The notes beneath the pieces were generated by a model. It did not search any database. It had not been told where the DNA came from and saw only the letters and a list, made by a program, of their open reading frames with translations. From NCBI GenBank assembly GCA_021818865.1, contig JAKASX010000006.1:1-64000 (forward strand): a DNA stretch of 64,000 bases, read 5' to 3'. The translations under genes and the position numbers were made by a program. This document shows positions 45,068 through 54,176 of the stretch, one piece after another; the first letter of the stretch is position 1; each line of letters starts with the position of its first letter. This DNA comes from Acidobacteriota bacterium. Lineage in GTDB: Bacteria > Acidobacteriota > Terriglobia > Acidiferrales > UBA7541.

Positions 45068-46039
45068 TTGACGTCAGCGCAGATTTCCGCCATCGATCGA
45101 ATCGCTGAGTTTGCCGCGGACGTGCACGCCGGCCTGAGTCGCGCCGGACAGAAGAAGCTGCCGCCGAAATATTTCTACGACGCGGTTGGCTCGGCGCTGT
45201 TCGACGCGATCAGCCATTTGCCCGAATACGGCCTGACGCGGGCTGACGAGCGGCTGCTGCGGCGAAACGCGAGCCGGATCGTCGATCATCTGCGGTTGCC
45301 GGTGGACGTGGCGGAACTCGGGCCGGGAAACGGGCGGAAGACGCGCTGGCTGCTGCGCGCGCTCGTCGAGCGGCAACCAACCACCTATTTCCCCATTGAA
45401 ATCTCGCGTGCCGCTCTTGCCGCCTGCCGGCGACGCTTCGGACGGATCGGGTCGCTTGAAGTGGTCGGCTACCAGCGGGAATTTCTGGATGGCGTGCGGG
45501 AAGTAGCCGCGGCGCGGCGCGAGGGACGACGACTTCTGGTGCTTTTTCTTGGAAGCACAATCGGGAATTTCGATCGGCACGAGGCAAACGAATTTCTGCG
45601 GAAAATTGGCGCGTGCCTCGCGCCGGGCGATGCGCTGCTGCTGGGAACGGACCTCGAAAAGCCGGTCGCACGGCTGCTCGAGGCGTACGACGACGCGCAG
45701 GGAGTGACCGCGGCGTTCAACCGCAATGTGCTGGCGCGGGCGAATCGCGAACTGGGCGCGGATTTCGACGTGGCGGCGTTCGAGCACGTGGCCCGCTACA
45801 ACGAAGCCGAGCGCCGCATCGAAATGCACCTGCGCGCAAACCGCGCGATGACCGTTCGCATTCCCGCAGCCGGGCTCAGCATCCGCCTGCGGGAGGGCGA
45901 AACCATCTGGACGGAAAGCAGCCACAAATACGCGCCGGACGAGCCTTGCCGGATGGCGCTTGGGGCGGGTTTTCGACCCGTGGGCCAGTGGATCGACCAG
46001 GAGTGGGGATTTTCGGAAAACCTGTGGATGGCGGAATAG
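45068..46039 (+). CDS. egtD: L-histidine N-alpha-methyltransferase
   Basis: A 323-residue SAM-dependent methyltransferase starting at TTG 45068 behind GGAGGG. Signatures are LPPKYFYDAVGSALFDAI (about 34-51), VAELGPGNGRKTRWLL (SAM motif I, about 80-95), FLGSTIGNFDRHEANEFL and a C-terminal ESSHKY region that binds the histidine substrate. EgtD trimethylates histidine to hercynine, the substrate of EgtB encoded just upstream. Together the two genes are the minimal aerobic ergothioneine pathway; the final lyase (EgtE) must be supplied elsewhere or by a general PLP enzyme. Confidence 0.95.
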   Translation: MTSAQISAIDRIAEFAADVHAGLSRAGQKKLPPKYFYDAVGSALFDAISHLPEYGLTRADERLLRRNASRIVDHLRLPVDVAELGPGNGRKTRWLLRALVERQPTTYFPIEISRAALAACRRRFGRIGSLEVVGYQREFLDGVREVAAARREGRRLLVLFLGSTIGNFDRHEANEFLRKIGACLAPGDALLLGTDLEKPVARLLEAYDDAQGVTAAFNRNVLARANRELGADFDVAAFEHVARYNEAERRIEMHLRANRAMTVRIPAAGLSIRLREGETIWTESSHKYAPDEPCRMALGAGFRPVGQWIDQEWGFSENLWMAE

Positions 46040-46073
46040 CCGGGCGCGAGGTTGCGGCACAGAAGACTGGTGG

Positions 46074-46103
46074 ATGACAAATGGTCCCTTTCGGGAGCAC
46101 AAT
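46074..46103 (+). promoter_or_regulatory. promoter of the CYCXC-motif gene
   Basis: ATGACA (46074-46079, five of six to TTGACA) and CACAAT (46098-46103) are separated by 18 bp, about 42 bases before the start. GAGGAG precedes the ATG. Confidence 0.4.
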
Positions 46104-46145
46104 AAGAAAGCGGAACCCTAGCGTGGTCGAGGAGAGATTACAGCG

Positions 46146-46712
46146 ATGTTGAAGCGTGCGCTGATTTACTCGTGCGCGGCTGTGCTGTTTCTGCTGGGTA
46201 TGCGGCTGGGAACCATGGCCCAGGAGAGGCAGAAGAAAATCGTTTCGGTTTCCCTGGTTCCCGCGTACCATCCCGCCCCGCCGCGGGGCCGTCTGGCGCC
46301 CACTTTGCCGCCGCGTGATTTCCCGAAGAATCCGGTGGCGGAGCACGCCTACGCCGTGGCGTCGCGCATCGAGCCGCTGCTTTATCAATTGCCCTGCTAT
46401 TGCAATTGCGATCATGAACTGGGCCACACCAGCCTGCTGAGCTGCTATCAAACGCGTCACGCGGCCGAGTGCTCGGTTTGCCAGATGGAAGCGTATTACG
46501 CTTACCAGCAGAGCCGGAAGGGAAAGACGGCGAAAGAAATTCGCGTCGGAATCATTCGCGGCGACTGGCAGCACGTGAATCTGGCGCCATGGCAAAAGCC
46601 GCTCCCTTCGCGCAGCGCGAGCGCCAGTCCGCGTCCGCTTCCCGCGCCACCGGGCACGGGAACGGCATCAGCCGGCGCGCGGAGCGCAAGCGCTCAAGCC
46701 GGCGCGCGGTAG
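46146..46712 (+). CDS. CYCXC-motif (PCYCGC domain) exported protein
   Basis: This 188-residue protein has an N-terminal signal or anchor segment (LIYSCAAVLFLLGMRLGTMA), a mid-region PCYCNCDHELGHTSLLSCYQ (about 98-118) and the following CSVCQMEAYYAY. This is the CYCXC/PCYCGC family pattern, with Cys-rich sites able to bind a metal or form a disulfide. The C-terminus is a Ser/Ala/Pro-rich low-complexity tail. Function of the family is unknown; some members are selenoproteins, but here all positions are Cys. It is likely exported or periplasmic. It follows egtD by 106 bp with its own promoter and is not clearly related to it. Confidence 0.75.
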   Translation: MLKRALIYSCAAVLFLLGMRLGTMAQERQKKIVSVSLVPAYHPAPPRGRLAPTLPPRDFPKNPVAEHAYAVASRIEPLLYQLPCYCNCDHELGHTSLLSCYQTRHAAECSVCQMEAYYAYQQSRKGKTAKEIRVGIIRGDWQHVNLAPWQKPLPSRSASASPRPLPAPPGTGTASAGARSASAQAGAR

Positions 46713-46894
46713 GCAGCCCAGTGGTGCACGCTCGCGGGAAAGTTTCCCGGCCAAGGGTTCGAGTCTAGCCTGACCGAGGTTCCGGGTGCGCTCCGCGCCT
46801 TTCCGGGCTTGACGTGGACGTGGCGGAGAGTTCCGCGTGCGGCCGCGGCGAATTTTCCCTCGCTATTTCCCTTTAAAGTTCTATTTCGCGCGCG

Positions 46895-49800
46895 TCATTT
46901 TTGTGGGGGCGCGGGTGCGACGGCCGGAATCTGCTCCTTGGCCATGAGGCGGTTGAATGCGGGCAAGTCGCTTGTCAGCACGGCGTGCCAGCGGGCGTTG
47001 ATTTGCGCCATCTGTTTTTCGTAAATCCCGTACATAACGAGTTCCTGCGTGGTGGGCGCGTCGTCGGAAGACGAGACGGCGTATTCGAGATAGGCGAGTT
47101 TGCCGCTGAGCTTGGTTGGGTAATTGATCAGGTCCTCGCTGGCGGTCGCTTTGGGTTGATACAAATCGCTTTCGATCGCGTCGAGTTTTGTTTGGAGAGC
47201 CTGGGACGCGGCGACCACGTTTTTCGCTTCGCCGTTTGCCGCTAGGCGTGCGTCGAGCGCCTTGAGCTCGGCGCGCAGGCTTTCGATTTCGAGCACGATC
47301 GTGTGGTCCTGGCCGCTCAAATCGCGCAGCTTGAGCATCAGGGCGAATTGCTCTTGCATATCAGCCGGCGCCGCTTTTTCGCGAGGATCGGCGAGCAGTT
47401 CGATGGGCTGCGTGTACGTCTGGCCGCCGACGGTCAAACGGGCTTCGTAATGGCCGGGCAGAGCGATCGGATCGGCGGGGCCGGGCTCGGAATAGACTTC
47501 GCAGGCGATTTTCACCGGATGCTGGTAGCGGAGATTCCAGACGAAGCGATTGAGTCCGGCTTTGGCGGGAAGGATGGTCACGCGGCGCGGCGGAAAAACG
47601 CGCGGAACCGGGCAGACGGGCGGTTTGCGTTTTTTGCTGGAATACGTGCGGACCACGTTGCCGTGGCTATCGAGGATTTCGAGCGCGATCGGCGCCTTCG
47701 GCTTCGATTGCAATTCGTAATCCAGGATCACGCCGACGGGAGGACTCATACCCACCTGCGCATTGTGCATGAGGAACGATCCGCCGCCGTGCAGGCGATA
47801 GGTGGGCGCGGGATGGAAGAAATGGACGGGCTGCGCGAGCATCTGCGCGGTCAACTGGCGCAGAGGCGAAATGTCGTCGAGGATCCAGAACGACCGGCCG
47901 TGCGTGGCGATCACCAGATCGTTGCGTTTCACCACGAGGTCGCGAACGGGAACGACGGGAAGATTCAAGTTCAAGGGTTGCCATTCGGCGCCGTCGTTGA
48001 AGGAGACGTAGACGCCGCGCTCGGTTCCGGCGAACAGAAGGCCGGGCCGCTTGGGATCCTCGCGGACCACGTGAACGAACGCGCCGTTCGGAATGCCGTT
48101 GGTGATGGAAGTCCACGTTTTGCCGTAATCGGTGGTTTTCCAGATGTAGGGGCGCAGATCGTCGAGTTTGTAGCGATTCACCGCGGCGTAGGCGGTGCCG
48201 GGCTGCTCGGGCGAGGCGTCGATCAGGCTCACCTTGCTCCACGCGGGCAAATCTTTTGGCGTGACGTTTTGCCAATGCGCGCCGCCATCGCGCGTGATCC
48301 AGATGAGGCCGTCGTCCGTGCCCACCCAAATGAGCCCTTTCGCGAGCGGCGAGGGCGCAATCGTGTAAATCACGTCGTAATATTCGGCGCTGGTCTGGTC
48401 GGCGGTAATCGGTCCGCCGGAAATGCCCTGCTTGGATTTGTCGTTGCGCGTGAGATCGGGGCTGATCACCTTCCAAGTTGTGCCGCCGTCGGTGGTTTCG
48501 AAAAGGACCTGGCTGGCGTAATAGAGCACATTCGGATTTTGCGGAGAAAAGGCGAGCGGCATCGTCCAGGTGAAACGGTATTTCCAGGCGGAAGCGGGCA
48601 AGCCGTCGACTCCCATCGGCCAGGGCGAAATTTCTCGCGCGATTCCGGTGCGCTTGTTGAAGCGGGAAAGCATGCCGAGATAGCCGCCAGCGTAGACGAT
48701 ATCGGGATCGGCGGGATCGGGCACCACGTAGCCGCTTTCGCCGCCGCCGACGCTGTACCAATCCTTGTCTGTGATCGCGCCGTGCGCGGTCTGGCTGGGA
48801 ATCGAAACGGTGGAATTATCCTGCTGCGCGCCGTAGAGGCGGAAGAAAAAGCGGTTGTCCACGGCGACGTGGTAGAACTGCGCGGTCGGCTGATTATCCA
48901 GCGTGCTCCAGGTTTTGCCGTCATCCACCGAAACCGTTGCGCCGCCGTCGTTGCCCAGAATCATGCGCCGGGGATCGGCGGGATCGATCCACAGGGCGTG
49001 GTTATCGCCATGCGGCGCGCGGATGAGCGACCAGCGATGGCCGCCATCAATCGAGCGCCAGACGCGCACGTTCAAAACGTAAATCGTGTCGGTATTTTTC
49101 GGATCGGCGTAGATGCGCATGAAATACCACGGGCGCTGGAGCAGGCGATGATCGCCGGTGACGAACGACCAATGCTCGCCCGCGTCGTGCGAGACGTAGA
49201 TGCCCGCTTTTTTCGCTTCGATCAGCGCGTAGACGGTGCTGCCGTCGGCGCCAACGGCTAGGCCGATGCGGCCCAGAATTCCCGCGGGGAGGCCATGGCC
49301 TGTGAGCTCAGCCCAGGTGCGGCCTTCGTCGTTGGATTTGTAGATGCCGCTGCCGGGACCGCCGCTCGTGAAACTCCAGGGCGTGCGGAGTTCCTGATAG
49401 AGCGCGGCATCGACGACGCGCGGATTTTTCGGATCGAACGCCAAATCCACGGCGCCGGTTTTGTCGTCTTTGTAAAGCACTTTCGTCCACGTTTTTCCGC
49501 CGTCGGTCGAGCGGAAAACGCCGCGCTCGGCGTTGGGCCCGAAGGCGTGACCGATGGCGGCGACGAGAACCAGATCCGGATTGCGCGGATCGACGAGGAT
49601 TCGAGCGATGTGCTGGGTATCGTCGAGGCCGATGTGTTGCCACGTTTTTCCGCCGTCGGTGGATTTCCACATGCCGTCGCCGTAGCTGATGTCGCTGCGC
49701 AAATCGCCTTCGCCCGTTCCAGCGTAGATGACGTTGGGATCGGACGGCGCGACGGCGATGGCGCCGATTTCCTCGAGATGAGCTTTGTCGGAAATAGGAG

Positions 49801-50059
49801 TCCACGTGAGCCCGGCGTTTTCCGTTTTCCAAACGCCGCCGGCCACTGCACCCATGTAGAACACGCGCGCGTTGCCGGGAATGCCGGAAACGGCCTCAAC
49901 GCGGCCGCCGCGGAACGGCCCGACGAGGCGCCATTTCATTCCGGCGAGCGAGTCCTTGGCGAGCGTTTGCGCGCGAGCCGAACCGCCGAGCGCAAACGCG
50001 GCGAAGAAAATGACGAGGAACAGAGCCGCATTTCCACTACGCGAAAAAAGATTGCGCAT
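46895..50059 (-). CDS. secreted sortilin/BNR beta-propeller protein
   Basis: This 1054-residue protein starts with a signal peptide (residues about 10-30, LFLVIFFAAFALGGSARAQ). Repeated Asp-box/BNR modules follow, such as STDGGKTW, SRDGGAHW and STDDGGKTW-like repeats, from about residue 60 to 700. The whole matches the WD40/YVTN/BNR and sortilin-N (VPS10) proteins very common in Acidobacteriota. After about residue 750 there is a separate alpha/beta-type tail with an SYKTVEEL-like composition. Such proteins are thought to bind or act on extracellular polymers, but the substrate is unknown. It is preceded by a 207-bp gap before the ADOP permease, and no regulator is adjacent. Confidence 0.85.
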   Translation of the reverse strand: MRNLFSRSGNAALFLVIFFAAFALGGSARAQTLAKDSLAGMKWRLVGPFRGGRVEAVSGIPGNARVFYMGAVAGGVWKTENAGLTWTPISDKAHLEEIGAIAVAPSDPNVIYAGTGEGDLRSDISYGDGMWKSTDGGKTWQHIGLDDTQHIARILVDPRNPDLVLVAAIGHAFGPNAERGVFRSTDGGKTWTKVLYKDDKTGAVDLAFDPKNPRVVDAALYQELRTPWSFTSGGPGSGIYKSNDEGRTWAELTGHGLPAGILGRIGLAVGADGSTVYALIEAKKAGIYVSHDAGEHWSFVTGDHRLLQRPWYFMRIYADPKNTDTIYVLNVRVWRSIDGGHRWSLIRAPHGDNHALWIDPADPRRMILGNDGGATVSVDDGKTWSTLDNQPTAQFYHVAVDNRFFFRLYGAQQDNSTVSIPSQTAHGAITDKDWYSVGGGESGYVVPDPADPDIVYAGGYLGMLSRFNKRTGIAREISPWPMGVDGLPASAWKYRFTWTMPLAFSPQNPNVLYYASQVLFETTDGGTTWKVISPDLTRNDKSKQGISGGPITADQTSAEYYDVIYTIAPSPLAKGLIWVGTDDGLIWITRDGGAHWQNVTPKDLPAWSKVSLIDASPEQPGTAYAAVNRYKLDDLRPYIWKTTDYGKTWTSITNGIPNGAFVHVVREDPKRPGLLFAGTERGVYVSFNDGAEWQPLNLNLPVVPVRDLVVKRNDLVIATHGRSFWILDDISPLRQLTAQMLAQPVHFFHPAPTYRLHGGGSFLMHNAQVGMSPPVGVILDYELQSKPKAPIALEILDSHGNVVRTYSSKKRKPPVCPVPRVFPPRRVTILPAKAGLNRFVWNLRYQHPVKIACEVYSEPGPADPIALPGHYEARLTVGGQTYTQPIELLADPREKAAPADMQEQFALMLKLRDLSGQDHTIVLEIESLRAELKALDARLAANGEAKNVVAASQALQTKLDAIESDLYQPKATASEDLINYPTKLSGKLAYLEYAVSSSDDAPTTQELVMYGIYEKQMAQINARWHAVLTSDLPAFNRLMAKEQIPAVAPAPPQK

Positions 50060-50266
50060 AAATCCTCCCGGAAACCGCGGGCATGAAGACGAATAACGCC
50101 AGCGACGCCGCTTTTGTTAGCAGAATTGGACGGGAAATCGCAAGCAGGAAAAAGCGATTCATCGCGACGGGAGCGGGCCGGCCGAGAGCAAAGGAACGCC
50201 CGATTCGATGTTCGGCGGAGAGCGTTGCGGCGGGGGTGGGCGCCGGTCCTTTTTGAAAAATGCGGA

Positions 50267-53089
50267 CTATTCGTATCTGAGGGCCACAATTGGGTCCACT
50301 TTTGCTGCGCGGCGCGCGGGCAGGTAGCACGCCAACAAGGCTACGACGAACAAGATCGAGGAAGCCGCAGCAAAGGAGACAGGGTCGGTCGGCGACAAGT
50401 CGAATAGGAAGTGGCGCATCAATTGCGTCAGTGCCAATGCCAGAGCGATACCGACGGCAATTCCCACGAGGACAAGTCGGGCGCCGCGCCAGAGGACCAT
50501 CCTCAAAACGCTTGCGCGCTCGGCGCCGAGTGTCATGCGGATGCCGAGTTCGTGCGTGCGCCTGGTCACCTCCCAGGCGAGCAAGCCATAGAGGCCTATC
50601 GCGGCCAGCAAGAGTGCCAGCGCGGCAAACAGCGTTGAGAGCCAGCCCACCAGGCGTTCCTTATAAAGGAAGCGGTCGATCTCTTCACTCACGGAAACGG
50701 CGTTACCGACCACCAGGCCGGCATTTGCCTGAGAAACGATGGAGCGGACGAGCGGAACGAGGGCTTTCGGATCGGCCGAAGTGCGAAATTCAAAGGACGT
50801 GAAACCGTTTCGCAGAGGGAAGTAAAGAGCGGGCATGGACGCCCTTCCGTTCGGCGGCAATTCGAATCTGACGTTTCGCGCGACGCCAACGATGAGGACG
50901 GAGCGGGGCCCCGGAGCCGGGAGTGCCGTCACCTCCTGCCCAAGCGGATAGCGCTTTCCGAGAGCCTCTTTGACGAACGCCTCGTTCGCCACTGCCGGTT
51001 CGGGTAATGAGGTGGACGCGAAATCCGACGCGTTTAGTCCGCGGCCGGCGACGACCGGAATCCGCAGGGTTTTGAAAAACCCTGGCCCCACGCCGATATA
51101 CTCCGTCATCCTCAAGTTCCCGGGCCTGGGAGCGACGCCGGGAACGGAGTACCATGTCATCGCGTAGCTTCCAGACATAGGCGACCAGGCTGAGTAACTC
51201 ACCGAGGTCACGCCAGGCAGCTTCGAGAACCGATCTTGCAATTGGCGGTACGCGGCCGAGAGATCCGGGCCCCTAGTCCCGACCTCGACGCCTCCGATTG
51301 CCCAGTGGGCCGGGTGGATGTCGACGGCGAGCAGGTCCCTAGTTTGAAAGCCAAAGTGGCCTGCCTCGCGATTCAGTAGGGATCGCACAAGCAAACCCGC
51401 CCCCACAAGCATGAGAACCGAGATGGCCACCTGACCTACGACCAATAAATTGCAAAGCCCGAGGCGGCGCCACCGGCGGTTCCCACTCAGCCATGCATCG
51501 TAGGCTTCCCTTAACGCGGGTGTCAGGTCCACTCGCGTGGCCCGGATGGCGGGCGCCAAACCCGCCAGGATTCCAGCCAATGCCGAGACCGCGAGCGTGA
51601 AAGCCAAGACGCGCGGATCGGGATGAACGGCGAACCGGCGCGGCAGGCCGTACTGCGAAAGAAATCCGATGATGGAATCGGAGCCCCAAAATGCAAGGAG
51701 GACGCCCAGGACCCCGCCGATCCCGGCCAGAAGCAAGCCCTCGGTCAGAAGTTGCCGAATGAGGCGCCAGCGGTTCGTGCCCAGCGCCAGCCGAATCGCC
51801 ACTTCGCGTTGCCGCGCCGCCCATCGCGCGAGCGTGAGGCCTGCTACGTTGGCGCAGGCGAGCAGCAGGACGATTCCCGTCAAGATCATCAGGAACAGGA
51901 GGCTCTGGGAATAGGTCCGCCAGAGAGGGCTGAGGCCGGCGGCGAGGCTGGTTAGAAGGAGCCGAGGCTCATCTCTCCGCTTGAAAACGGCTCCAGGGCC
52001 TACCGTGACGTCGCGAGTGAAGACCGCGCTCGCTACCGCCCGCGCGCGAGCGAGAGAAGCGCCTGGCTCTAGCCGCGCCACCATTTCCAGCCAGATGTCA
52101 CCGCGATCAGTTAGCGTGCTTTTGGGAAGGCCGGATTCGATCTCGAAGCGGGAAGACAGGGGAATCCAAATATCCGGGCAGGCGTAGGGGTTGAGCCCGG
52201 TGAAACGTTGGGGTGCAACGCCGACGATTGTGAACGGGACCTTGTGAATGAAGATTGTCTTCCCCACGACAGACCGATTGCCGCCGAACCGGCTTTGCCA
52301 GTAGCCGTAACTGAGCACGGCAACCGGAGGGGCGCCTAAGGAATCGTCAGCGGGACTGAGCGTTCGTCCCACCACGGCGCGTATCTGCAGGGTACGGAAG
52401 AAGTCGCCCGAGACCTGTCGGGCACTGACGGCGCTGGAGCGGCCGTCGATCGTCGCTTTGTAGGAGGAAATGGGGAGCAGAGCCGAAACGCCCGAGAAAA
52501 CCCTTTGTTCGGCGCGAAGCCGCCCAAAGAGCGGATAAGAGAAACTGCACCCCCCCGGGCCCTTTGGGGCGAAGGGGCAATTGCCATATCCGGCCCACGC
52601 GTCAAATTTTCCGTCGGCGCGTGCGGACCATCCCAACATGACAAGTTGCCGAGGTCGGGGCACGGGAAGCGTGCGAAACAGGATGGTATCGACGATGCTG
52701 AAAATCGCCGTATTCGCGCCGATGCCCAGCGCTAGGGTGAGAACGGCGACGACCGTGAATCCCGGGTTGCGACGAAGCTGGCGAAGGCCGTAGCGGATGT
52801 CCTGCCAAAGGCTCGAAAGAAAATTATGCCCGCCGCTCGTGCCGAGCACGATCGGTTTTTGCGGCGCTTCTTGTTCCGCGCCGCGCAGCCCTCTAGCCAG
52901 GAAATCCTCATCGCTCAGCTCTTCGAGTGCGGTGCGTTGGGCTTGATCTTCAGTGGCGCCGCTGGAAACCAGTTCCTGGAAGCGATCCTCGAGGTGCTGT
53001 GCCAGTTCTTCGGAAATTTCGGCTTCGCGCGCCGGCTCGAGTTTCAGCGGTGCAAGCCGTTTGGCGATTTCCGCTTTCCAATCAGGCAT
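50267..53089 (-). CDS. ADOP-type FtsX/MacB-like permease
   Basis: The start is ATG 53089, overlapping the padR end, giving 940 residues. An N-terminal helical permease-prefix domain (about 1-85) is followed by the first FtsX/MacB core with TM segments (LRQLRRNPGFTVVAVLTLALGIGANTAIFS), a periplasmic domain, two further TM pairs and a C-terminal FtsX domain (HELGIRMTLGAERASVLRMV, ending in PARRAAKVDP). This is the acidobacterial duplicated orphan permease plan: permease domains without an ATPase in the same operon. It presumably works with an unlinked ATPase in export of lipids, peptides or antibiotics. Translational coupling to PadR implies it is the regulated gene. Confidence 0.88.
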   Translation of the reverse strand: MPDWKAEIAKRLAPLKLEPAREAEISEELAQHLEDRFQELVSSGATEDQAQRTALEELSDEDFLARGLRGAEQEAPQKPIVLGTSGGHNFLSSLWQDIRYGLRQLRRNPGFTVVAVLTLALGIGANTAIFSIVDTILFRTLPVPRPRQLVMLGWSARADGKFDAWAGYGNCPFAPKGPGGCSFSYPLFGRLRAEQRVFSGVSALLPISSYKATIDGRSSAVSARQVSGDFFRTLQIRAVVGRTLSPADDSLGAPPVAVLSYGYWQSRFGGNRSVVGKTIFIHKVPFTIVGVAPQRFTGLNPYACPDIWIPLSSRFEIESGLPKSTLTDRGDIWLEMVARLEPGASLARARAVASAVFTRDVTVGPGAVFKRRDEPRLLLTSLAAGLSPLWRTYSQSLLFLMILTGIVLLLACANVAGLTLARWAARQREVAIRLALGTNRWRLIRQLLTEGLLLAGIGGVLGVLLAFWGSDSIIGFLSQYGLPRRFAVHPDPRVLAFTLAVSALAGILAGLAPAIRATRVDLTPALREAYDAWLSGNRRWRRLGLCNLLVVGQVAISVLMLVGAGLLVRSLLNREAGHFGFQTRDLLAVDIHPAHWAIGGVEVGTRGPDLSAAYRQLQDRFSKLPGVTSVSYSAWSPMSGSYAMTWYSVPGVAPRPGNLRMTEYIGVGPGFFKTLRIPVVAGRGLNASDFASTSLPEPAVANEAFVKEALGKRYPLGQEVTALPAPGPRSVLIVGVARNVRFELPPNGRASMPALYFPLRNGFTSFEFRTSADPKALVPLVRSIVSQANAGLVVGNAVSVSEEIDRFLYKERLVGWLSTLFAALALLLAAIGLYGLLAWEVTRRTHELGIRMTLGAERASVLRMVLWRGARLVLVGIAVGIALALALTQLMRHFLFDLSPTDPVSFAAASSILFVVALLACYLPARRAAKVDPIVALRYE

Positions 53090-53426
53090 TTTCAACCTCG
53101 GTGATGCGGTTGATTGCCTCAACAAACGCTCGCCAGCCGCGACGCTGAGAAGCGAGAACCTTTTTCCCCTGCGGGGTCAGGCGGTAATAGCGGCGGCGGC
53201 GCTGCCCCGCCTTTTCTACCCACCGGCCCTCAATCCAACCCCGCTTTTCCAGGCGATAGAGCAGCGGATAGAGCGAGGCTGCATAGAAACGCACCGCGCC
53301 GTCGGAGCGATGCTCGATGAGTTTCGAGATCTCGTAGCCGTGGCGCGGCCTCGCTTCGACGAGCGAGAGAATCAGCAATTCACCGCTGACTTTTTTCCAT
53401 TCGATTTCTGGTATTTGCGCCACCAT
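53082..53426 (-). CDS. PadR-family transcriptional regulator
   Basis: The start is ATG 53426 (MVAQIPEIEWKKVSG), giving 114 residues, normal for the family; the longer upstream frame is not conserved. The PadR winged helix shows SGELLILSLVEARPRHGYEISKLIE, FYAASLYPLLYRLEKRGWIEGRW, and RRRRYYRLTPQGKKVL. PadR proteins usually repress efflux or transporter genes until an inducer binds. The stop overlaps the start of the ADOP permease, a standard acidobacterial pairing. A promoter lies at 53442-53470, and a CCATATATGG palindrome covers the start codon. Confidence 0.92.
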   Translation of the reverse strand: MVAQIPEIEWKKVSGELLILSLVEARPRHGYEISKLIEHRSDGAVRFYAASLYPLLYRLEKRGWIEGRWVEKAGQRRRRYYRLTPQGKKVLASQRRGWRAFVEAINRITEVENA

Positions 53427-53441
53427 ATATGGACGATCAAC

Positions 53442-53470
53442 ATAATCAGCGCAGATGCTTCTTGCGTCAA
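53442..53470 (-). promoter_or_regulatory. padR promoter
   Basis: On the minus strand TTGACG (53465-53470) and GATTAT (53442-53447) are 17 bp apart. The perfect palindrome CCATATATGG (53423-53432), overlapping the ATG, is a possible autoregulatory site. Confidence 0.6.
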
Positions 53471-53548
53471 GTGAATTTTCTCTCGAAGGCTTTTCGCGTT
53501 GGCGAGATCGGCCGCGAGAAGGGGCTGCTCGTCGGAAGGTGGGGAAGC

Positions 53549-53983
53549 TTACTGCAGCGGAGAGCAGGGATCGTTGGGATCGTCGGCGGAATTTTCCGGG
53601 CGAGAGGCTTCGCCGGGATCGTCGGCGCGGATCAGGATGATGTCGCGAATGCGGGTGGTGACCACTCGATTGCCGAATTCGAGGAACAGGCCGCGAGCGG
53701 CGACGATATCCTGCTTGATCGCGGTCCCACCCCAGGTGCAGCCGTTGATGGTGATTTCCTCGCCGGAAATTCCGTTGCGATCGAACCAGCCGCCGGAAAC
53801 CGAATAGCGGCCGTCGCCGAGCGCACGAATGGCGTAGATGGAATTCTTGGTTTCGACGAGCAGGGAATCGCCGCGGAAGAGTTCGCACTTGCGGACCGAT
53901 TCGAGCTGGTCGGCGGCTAACGTCCTGTCGTCAAGCGTCGCGAGCTGATCGAGCATGCTCTCACCACGAGGCAGGATGGCCAT
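53549..53983 (-). CDS. conserved hypothetical protein
   Basis: Not recognised. The start is taken as ATG 53983 because GAGG lies 6 bases before it (TTGAGGTATGCTATG). A later Met at position 10 (MLDQLATLDDRTL) is the alternative. The 144-residue protein is beta-rich: KCELFRGDSLLVETKNSIYAIRALGDGRYSVSGGW, then ITINGCTWGGTAI and VVTTRIRDIILI strands, ending in a Pro/Asp-rich tail (DDPGEASRPENSADDP). No signal peptide is obvious. It has two Cys in the mature part. The upstream palindrome (54023-54040) suggests it is individually regulated. Confidence 0.6.
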   Translation of the reverse strand: MAILPRGESMLDQLATLDDRTLAADQLESVRKCELFRGDSLLVETKNSIYAIRALGDGRYSVSGGWFDRNGISGEEITINGCTWGGTAIKQDIVAARGLFLEFGNRVVTTRIRDIILIRADDPGEASRPENSADDPNDPCSPLQ

Positions 53984-54022
53984 AGCATACCTCAAAATGG
54001 CCTTTCCCGCCCCCACGGGAAA

Positions 54023-54040
54023 CGTCTAATTAGTTAGACG
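54023..54040. promoter_or_regulatory. operator-like palindrome
   Basis: CGTCTAA-TTAG-TTAGACG is an 18-bp near-perfect palindrome (7-bp arms, 4-base centre) about 40 bp upstream of the hypothetical gene starting at 53983, and 137 bp past the M61 gene stop. The composition is AT-rich compared with the surroundings. TetR-type regulators bind sites of this size. Confidence 0.5.
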
Positions 54041-54176
54041 CCTCGGAAGCCTCCCGCGTCACTCCCAGGTTGTGGAAAACGCGGTGGGCCCCTTCGGCCC
54101 GGTTGGGCGGGAAAAGAGCCGCACCGCCGGTTGAAACGCATCTTCCCAGGCGATGCAAAAGCTGTGCTGCGCGCGG

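Noticed and set aside
47303-49261. 652-codon frame on the plus strand
   Set aside because: It is antisense to the BNR propeller gene; similar shadows occur at 26856-28592, 38475-40523 and 11601-13589. Composition is Arg/Gly/Ala-rich with no family.
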